Shown: positions 59,701-64,000 of the stretch, piece after piece
Position numbering within the stretch: position 1 is the stretch's first letter
How the letters are laid out: each line of letters begins with the position of its first letter
NCBI RefSeq assembly: GCF_024166365.1
Contig: NC_064819.1
Location: 212,313,293-212,377,292 of the forward strand
Origin: Elephas maximus indicus
Taxonomy: Eukaryota; Chordata; Mammalia; Proboscidea; Elephantidae
Direction of reading: 5' to 3'
DNA: 64,000 nucleotides
Notes under the pieces: generated by a model
The model's database searches: none
Seen by the model: the letters and a program-made list of their open reading frames with translations, nothing else
What the model was told of the DNA's origin: nothing
Position numbers and translations under genes: made by a program

Positions 59701-62700
59701 GGAGAGAGGCTGATGAAAAACCCTATTAGCTCTAGGCGTTGGGCATAGGATCTATAGTCAATCTGTTTCTATACTGTACTTTGGCATATAATTATACTGA
59801 AGAGACTATCTGTTTGCATTAATATAATATCCAAATAACATTAATGATTCAAGGCTCTGTCCACTGTTCACTTCTGGAATTAAATCTGACTATCCTGACT
59901 TTTAATTTCTAATAATTAACATTGCATATTAATATTAATTTCATTTTTATTGTTTCTATAGTTGTGTTTCTTTAATTTATAAATGCATTTTAGTTAACAG
60001 TTATATAAGAAACAAGAATAAGGAGCTGATACCTAGTTTTATATTTGTGACTACTTAAAATTATAAAGTTTATAATTTTTTAACACTACTCTGTAAGATT
60101 TTTTTTCTATGAAGGAAAGAAGGGAACACCATTCTTAAAAGTTATTTGCATTTTAATAGTGGGTCTTTAGAGACCAAAAGGTCCTCAAGAGCCAAAAAAA
60201 TAACATTCTAAGTTTGGAAATCCATCCTCTCGAGTAAGTAATGAGGAAGATAGCTGTAACAGTGCACATAAGCAAAATATGGGTGATGGGGCCTACTTAG
60301 CCCATGTCACAGCATATGTACCCTAATATACCATGATGGAAGACGAGAATAGGTCTGTGTGTGTGTGTGTATGTGTGTGTGTGTATAAAACTATTAGAAA
60401 CATGATACAATAAAGGATATAGAAATACTTTAAATCAGCTGTTTAATTTGAACAAGCAAAAACAATAAATTTTTCAAAATAGTAACAAAAAATCTATCAA
60501 CATAAAAGCAAAATGAAAAACTAAGAATACCACTATCACCATTTCAGATCAGGCACTGTCCCTCCTCCAGCCATATTGATTATGATATGCCTCCAAGGCC
60601 AACACCGTCAACCTAGAGCAGACACAAATGATTTTTCCCAAGGATGTATCAGTTGAAAGTCCTCAAAAGAGCTTGAAAAGTCAGGAACTAATAATCACAA
60701 GTACCATAAAATGTCACCTGTATCACCTTTTGGCCATATGAAACCAGGTGATTTAGGCCTCAAGGTAGATTTATATTTAGGTCTCAAGGTAGATTCATAA
60801 TTATTGTGTTTCTTGTTTCAGTCTCTGCCATCCAGTGATACCGTCACCAGTGATGTGTAACGCTCATGTCGCCACTTCACATTGGGACATGCTTTTTGAA
60901 ATCCACTTCTCCTCCTGTTCCTTTCCTACTTCTTTATTTCCTTAGGCAAAGACTCAACTGTTAAGGCATCCCATGAGGATACAGTTTCTGGTCAGATAAA
61001 CAATTTAATTTGTTTTTTAAAAGCTCCATGCTTTTTTCCTTAATAATGGTTTTTTTCTTGAATTTTCTTGTTGCTACAACTACTGCTTCATTTTGAATTC
61101 AAGGTGCTGCTTTTTTTTTCTTTTTCTTTTTTACAGCTACATTTTATGATGTTCTTTCACTCTACTAAATAAGCTTTGCATCTCCCCTCCAGGCTTTTTT
61201 TTTTTTTTTCACTTTTGAGTGCTTTAAGTTTAACTTTTCAGTATGCTGTTAATTAGGAAAGATCACTAGTAATTTCCTATTCCTAGGAAAGTAATAATCT
61301 GGCTTAATGGTGAAAAGTGAAGGCTTAACGGTGAAAGTGAACTGGATTCAAATCGTAGCTCCGTTACTTGCTAGCTGTAAGATCATAAAAATGTTGCTTA
61401 CTTTTAAGCCTTAGAGTTCTTAACTTTAAAAAGGTTATAATGCTAACAGAGCTGACTTTATAGTATTGTTGGGAGGATTATAAACTCACACAGAAGCGTT
61501 AGCACGGTGCTAAGTGCAACTTATAACTCTTTCCAAATCCACAAGAAATCAAAACGTTTGGTAAGATAAAATATTAGGAGATTAAGAACTAATCAACACT
61601 TGACTACTATGTTCTAGAAGAAAAGCAGAAATGTAGTCAACCTATAATAAACCATTTCAAACCATTCCAAGTGAATATCTGAATGCATCATGTAATTCAG
61701 TCACCAATGACTCAGGTTTCTCAATTTGTATTTCCAAAAAGCACACCGATAGACAAAGGCAGCCAAATGGGCAAAGTAGCAGAAGCCACCCACCTTTCTC
61801 TGTCATTATTATTGTTTCAGTATTCATGTTGTATTCTCAAAGTATATGATACACATGTGAAATAGAGAAATTCAGTAATGATATGTGGCTCAGAATTTTC
61901 TCTGACCTTGGTCAGGACAATTTTACCAGTGTGTCTCCATAACAATAGATTGAGAAAACTGGTGTGACATAAACTCAAGCCTTGGGTCTTGCTACTGACA
62001 CATGTTTTAAAAAGAAAGCATAATGACGGTCATTTTCACTCGTGTAGTGATAGCTATTCATTAAGTTTGATTCCAATCATTAAATATAAATATTTCAGCT
62101 TTCTTTTTAAAACATGTCCCATAAAAAGGGCAGTTAAACTAAAAAGTCACATTTTAGTTATGAAATTCAAAGAAAACTTTTTTTAAAAAGTAGTAGAAAT
62201 GGCATCATGTAAACAAAATGAGGTTAATAACATCAAGGCACCCAATTTACAGGGATGTGATTTTAGAGAGTATATTGCACAAATTGAAAAGTTAATAGTG
62301 TTCAGTTTTAAAGGATAAAAACTCTCAACTATGTATTGAATATTCTCTTTCTTTCAATGAATATTAACTCTTCAGTGCTGAAGTCATGTAAAGGTATTAT
62401 TGCAAGTACCGGCAAATTTTGATCCAGATTCATTTTTCATTAATAAGTTGGTATGCAATTTAAAGGGGAGGAGAGCAATTCACCACCTTAATTTTCCAGG
62501 TTACACTGTTTTTCTACATAGTGTTAAGACAACCTCTCTAAGGGATTTAGACCACCAACTCCATGCAAAGATGCCTAATTCTACATTTTGTCCCCCACCC
62601 CAATCCCAGACATTCTCTCCTGCTTAAATGCCCCAAAGCATGATTATAGCTTGGGATCCTGGCACTGGACCAAGAATCTAAAGGTTTGGATTCTTCTCAC

Positions 62701-63924
62701 AGCTCTGCCAGAAGGACCTAAAGTTCCCTGAGCCTAGATGTCCTCCCCTGGAAATGACCTCCTTGAACTAGTTGACCTGCAAGGTAGAATCACCGGCATT
62801 TCACATCCTTAAAATAGGTGAAGAGCAAATTTACTATCAAAGATGTTGAAATTTTTACAGCATTATTTTAAGATACTAAAATATGGTACCTACCTGCTTG
62901 TGAAAAACAGTGTATCACTTGACTTTAGGTATTAAACATGAAGAATGTGTGAAATCAACTGTCTGAAAAAATTTATTATGCCAGAAGTCTTTCTTTCAAA
63001 AATAGTAATATACAATTAAAAAGTGTAAATGAGGTTTTCCATTATTTGGGCAGAAAATCAAAACTGAACATTTCCCTAATATTAGGCAGACATTCTTACC
63101 TATTAGGTTATTATCCCACTGAATAAGAAAAGTACACTTCTAAGGTTATAAGTTATAGGCACACACACACAAAGAAGCCTCTGCGTGATATCTGCACTGT
63201 TACACATTTGATCTACAACTTTTCTTTGCAACTAAGTAAAGATACTAATAAAGATTCCTGAAGGGGGAGGGAACACCAGGATATAAGGTTTTAAAGCTAC
63301 TTCCAAACTAATGGAATTTCTTTTTTTTAAATACTTTTCTTACCATAATTTTTCCAAGCTTCACATTCCAGTCTGTTTTAACTGAGTTTACTCTAATTCC
63401 TAGATACCTCCTTTTCCTTCTTTCTCCCATCTCCCTCTCAGCCTTTTCTCTCTCCTTTCTGGTCCAGTTGCATCCTTCTCCACCACTTTTCTATGTCCTT
63501 ACCTGTCGGCGCTGAGGGCCGTGAGAGTGAACACGGAAACCCCCACGGAGGTGAGCTGGATGACTGGGATCAGTTTGCAGCCCACCTTCCCAAACATCCA
63601 TTCGTCAAAGAAGTAGCGCGAGGCGTCCACCGGGACGCAGGTAAGCAGCAGCAGCACGTCTCCAGCGGCCAGGTTAGAGATGAAGATATTGGGGACGCTC
63701 CTCATGGCGCTGTTGGTGATAAAGATCTTCACCAGCACGCTATTGCCCAGCAAGCCCACCGTGATGATGAGCAGGTAGAGAGACGGGATCACACAGCGGA
63801 TCACCAACTCCGTGGTGGTCCGATCCAGGGCGGGCAGAAGATCCCTTTCGGACACCCCCGGAACGAGACCGCTGTGATTGGCGCCTGCGGTCAGGGAGAG
63901 GTTGGCAAGAGACTTGTAAGGCAT
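47318..63924 (-). CDS. NMBR: Neuromedin B receptor (three coding exons)
   Basis: Receptor for the bombesin-like peptide neuromedin B. It sits in the plasma membrane and signals through Gq and phospholipase C. The joined frame (63503-63924, 50393-50741, 47318-47719) is 390 codons plus TGA, which I recall as the human length. Seen in the protein: N-glycosylation sequons N8-L-S and N16-H-S; TM1 with GN at 60-61; TM2 LAAGD at 85-89; C116 and C198 as the expected disulphide pair; DRY at 140-142; sequon N192-G-S in ECL2; CWFP at 278-281 in TM6; NPFALY at 320-325 in TM7; a CC pair at 340-341 for palmitoylation. The ANHSG and [10 protein letters not shown] context fits NMBR better than GRPR or BRS3 as I know them. 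All junctions are GT/AG and no stop or frameshift occurs, so the gene looks functional. Its introns contain only repeats and unique noncoding DNA. Confidence 0.97.
47976..48162 (-). mobile_element. AfroSINE, long form, in NMBR intron 2
   Basis: Reverse SINE with CCAAACCTGTTGCTATCATG at the left, GGCTGTAATCTTTATGAAAG in the middle and a decayed head at the right (CGCCACCTAGGGACCTT). Same orientation as NMBR transcription. Confidence 0.88.
48163..49199. other. NMBR intron 2, noncoding
   Basis: No exon or named repeat seen. T-runs near 48340 and 48399. Confidence 0.55.
49210..49283 (+). mobile_element. 5'-truncated AfroSINE (74 bp) with perfect target duplication
   Basis: Only the SINE 3' end is present (ACATGAGTTGGAATTGGCTT then GGCAGCAACAGG plus a T-rich tail), preceded by about 20 bases that do not match the SINE. 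A perfect 10-bp duplication AGTGAGTGTA lies at 49200-49209 and 49284-49293. Confidence 0.85.
49294..50363. other. NMBR intron 2, noncoding
   Basis: No exon or named repeat seen. Confidence 0.55.
50364..50383. repeat. (AC)10, read as (GU)n in the NMBR pre-mRNA
   Basis: Twenty bases of AC/CA on the plus strand. In NMBR intron 2 it occupies positions +10 to +29 after the exon 2 donor and reads as GU repeats. Confidence 0.95.
50393..50741 (-). CDS. NMBR: NMBR exon 2 (codons 141-257)
   Basis: The acceptor CCCAG (AG at 50743-50742) is followed by G, which completes Arg141 of DRY. It then reads [11 protein letters not shown] (ICL2), TM4 ([12 protein letters not shown]), ECL2 with C198 and a sequon at N192, TM5 ([17 protein letters not shown]), and ICL3 up to EHTKKQ. 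The donor CAG|GTAAGC lies at 50392-50387, with an (AC)10 tract just beyond it in the intron. 349 bp. Confidence 0.97.
50797..51422 (-). mobile_element. Solo LTR, MaLR/MLT1-like (copy 3), split by an RTE fragment
   Basis: The left part, 50797-51151, starts TGTCTTACTTATC and shows CTGCTTTAACAGAAATACCA. The right end, 51373-51422, shows TTGTGGGGACACAATTCAAT. A perfect 5-bp duplication CTTGC lies at 50792-50796 and 51423-51427. The middle is more diverged than in copies 1 and 2, so this is either an older insertion or a different subfamily. Confidence 0.7.
51152..51372 (+). mobile_element. RTE LINE 3' fragment nested in the LTR
   Basis: Runs from AAGTCCCTGGGAAAAAATAC through CACAGTGGCTGCAACAGTGA to GAACCAACTCGATGGTACC and a (AAC)n tail. 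It lies inside the LTR of 50797-51422, so it inserted later. Confidence 0.9.
51447..51648 (-). mobile_element. AfroSINE, third class
   Basis: Reverse SINE: AAGTTGACTCTGACTCATGA, GACCTCATGTGTGTCAGAGT, CAGACGTAGATCACCAGGCC, and a decayed head. Confidence 0.88.
51649..52144. other. NMBR intron 1, noncoding
   Basis: AT-rich; nothing recognised. Confidence 0.5.
52145..52245 (+). mobile_element. L2 3'-end fragment
   Basis: GAGTCTGTGTCTTGTTCACT, then CACAATGCCTGGCACATAGC and AGTATTCAATAAACATTTGC: the usual L2 3' terminal order. Confidence 0.75.
52246..52796. other. NMBR intron 1, noncoding
   Basis: Nothing recognised. Confidence 0.5.
52797..54065 (-). mobile_element. RTE LINE, 5'-truncated, decayed
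   Basis: Reverse copy from the (AAC)n tail (TGTTGTTGTAGCTGC at the left) through the C-terminal region ([17 protein letters not shown], minus frame 53214-53426) into RT ([19 protein letters not shown], minus frame 53647-54012). A 15-bp tandem repeat GGCCCCAACTCAT occurs near the tail. Many indels. Confidence 0.92.
54148..54314 (-). mobile_element. AfroSINE, long form, with a deletion in the head
   Basis: Reverse SINE: GTGCTGTCGAGTCAATTCCA, GGCTGTAATCTTTACTGGAG, then GAACACCAGTGGGCCACCAG, where the CTTAACCA part of the head is missing. Confidence 0.9.
54315..54744. other. NMBR intron 1, noncoding
   Basis: Nothing recognised. Confidence 0.5.
54745..54925 (-). mobile_element. MIR SINE
   Basis: Reverse MIR: TTCCCATTTCACAGAAAAGC, then ATGATCACAGAGCCAGTAAG and CTTGTGACTTCAAATTCTGT. 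Confidence 0.72.
54926..56291. other. NMBR intron 1, noncoding
   Basis: About 1.4 kb of AT-rich sequence with no recognised repeat or exon. Confidence 0.5.
56292..56356. repeat. (GGAA/GAAA)n purine microsatellite
   Basis: Interrupted GGAA and AAAG units. Confidence 0.85.
56444..57587 (-). mobile_element. RTE LINE with 5' inversion (twin-priming structure)
   Basis: 56444-56785 is the RTE 3' end on the minus strand (TTAGGTACCATCGAGTCGGT at the left, reaching the CTGGCAGTC block). 56842-57587 is RTE sequence on the plus strand. It runs from the RT region (GGGAATTCCAGAATACTTAA, GTAGATGATACAACCTTGCT) and stops at ATCATGGACTGG. That end is the same spot in the element where the minus part begins. 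So the two pieces together cover one contiguous stretch of a single element with its 5' part flipped. A TG/TA microsatellite sits at the junction. Coding capacity is lost. Confidence 0.82.
56785..56841. repeat. (TG)n(TA)n microsatellite at the RTE inversion junction
   Basis: GTGTGTATATGTGTGTGTGT-type units with TATG interruptions, ending ATATATATATATG. Confidence 0.93.
57588..57990. other. NMBR intron 1, noncoding
   Basis: Nothing recognised; a pyrimidine-rich part lies near 57710-57780. Confidence 0.5.
57991..58178 (+). mobile_element. AfroSINE, long form
   Basis: Head GGAGCCCTAGTGGTGCAGCT, B-box GGTTCAAACCC, middle CCTTAAAGATTACAGCTTTG, 3' part AATCAACTCGACCGCAACTG. The head has a small deletion. 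Confidence 0.92.
58179..60354. other. NMBR intron 1, long unique stretch
   Basis: About 2.2 kb with no exon or named repeat identified. A possible MIR scrap lies near 58600-58670. It includes a 43-bp tandem duplication at 58948-59033 and a short palindrome (AAAGCTAT and ATAGCTTT arms) near 58888-58908. Confidence 0.5.
58948..59033. repeat. 43-bp tandem duplication, pyrimidine-rich
   Basis: Copy 1 starts AATTACACAACCTCTCCCTT; copy 2 starts AATTATACAACTTCTCCTTT, 43 bases later. Confidence 0.8.
60355..60385. repeat. (TG)n microsatellite
   Basis: About 15 TG units with one AT interruption. Confidence 0.92.
60386..61334. other. NMBR intron 1, noncoding
   Basis: Nothing recognised except a roughly 24-bp tandem duplication near 60756-60803 (GCCTCAAGGTAGATT repeated) and T-runs at 61110-61130 and 61196-61210. 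Confidence 0.5.
61335..61520 (+). mobile_element. MIR SINE
   Basis: GGATTCAAATCGTAGCTCCG, then TTACTTGCTAGCTGTAAGAT and TTGTTGGGAGGATTATAAAC, in MIR order. Confidence 0.78.
61521..62640. other. NMBR intron 1, noncoding
   Basis: Nothing recognised. Short open frames here lack protein-like composition. Confidence 0.5.
62641..62800 (+). mobile_element. Probable MIR remnant
   Basis: Blocks such as GGTTTGGATTCTTCTCACAG then CTCTGCCAGAAGGACCT, and GAGCCTAGATGTCCTCCCCT, are in MIR order but very diverged. Confidence 0.45.
62801..63496. other. Start of NMBR intron 1, noncoding
   Basis: No repeat named. A (CA)n tract of about 6 units lies at 63160-63172. The part next to the exon 1 donor (63400-63490) is pyrimidine-rich on the plus strand. 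Confidence 0.5.
63503..63924 (-). CDS. NMBR: NMBR exon 1 coding part (codons 1-141, first two bases)
   Basis: Starts at the ATG at 63924-63922 ([11 protein letters not shown]), chosen because it matches the family's start and has A at -3. It encodes the glycosylated N-terminus, TM1, TM2, ECL1 and TM3 to the DR of DRY. The donor CAG|GTAAGG is at 63502-63497 and splits the Arg codon after two bases. In-frame ATGs at 63960 and 63933 could add 12 or 3 residues. CpG density is higher here than elsewhere in the gene. Confidence 0.96.
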
Positions 63925-64000
63925 GGTCTTCATTCCAGAAGACTCCTCTGGAGTTTTCATGCGCCCAGGTCCGGTGATAAGTGCACCGCACACGACTTGG
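63925..64000 (-). other. NMBR: NMBR 5' UTR / upstream sequence (partial)
   Basis: GC-richer than the introns, with in-frame upstream ATGs at 63960-63958 and 63933-63931 and no in-frame stop before the annotated start. The promoter is outside the window. Confidence 0.6.

Overview
This is a mammalian nuclear DNA window. The repeats place it in Afrotheria, most likely an elephant or a close paenungulate relative. It carries more than 25 copies of a tRNA-derived SINE of the AfroSINE type, many BovB-like RTE LINE copies, and a lineage-specific L1. The species call rests on my recognition of these repeat families and on no database search.

The one gene I recognise with confidence is NMBR, the neuromedin B receptor (bombesin receptor family, Gq-coupled class A GPCR). 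It lies on the minus strand in three coding exons: exon 1 at 63503-63924, exon 2 at 50393-50741 and exon 3 at 47318-47719. The junctions are canonical GT/AG and the phases fit. The spliced frame is intact at 390 codons, which I recall as the length of the human protein. Intron 1 is about 12.8 kb and intron 2 about 2.7 kb. The promoter and most of the 5' UTR lie beyond the right edge.

Layout. 1-15 kb holds noncoding DNA with a solo LTR, several SINEs, RTE copies in both orientations (including a long one with endonuclease and RT regions at 10722-13475), MIRs and an MER5A-like element. 15.3-18.5 kb is a 5'-truncated L1 with a 17-bp target duplication. 19-36 kb holds SINEs, an L2, two more LTR-type repeats, a 585-bp GATA/GACA microsatellite and a SINE/TA-rich cluster at 32.2-33.8 kb. 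It also holds an unidentified possible exon at 20303-20599. 36209-44273 is a full-length but dead L1 with a tandemly repeated 5' UTR. 44-47.3 kb is noncoding DNA downstream of NMBR. 47.3-63.9 kb is NMBR, whose introns contain a solo LTR, RTE copies (one with the structure expected of twin priming), SINEs and old MIR/L2 fragments.

Most of the window is therefore repeat DNA around one receptor gene. The points most worth following are the candidate orphan exon, the RTE 5' inversion, a pure A/T insertion flanked by a target-site duplication, the tandem L1 5' UTR, a GU-repeat beside an NMBR splice donor, and short 5'-truncated SINE and RTE insertions with intact target duplications.
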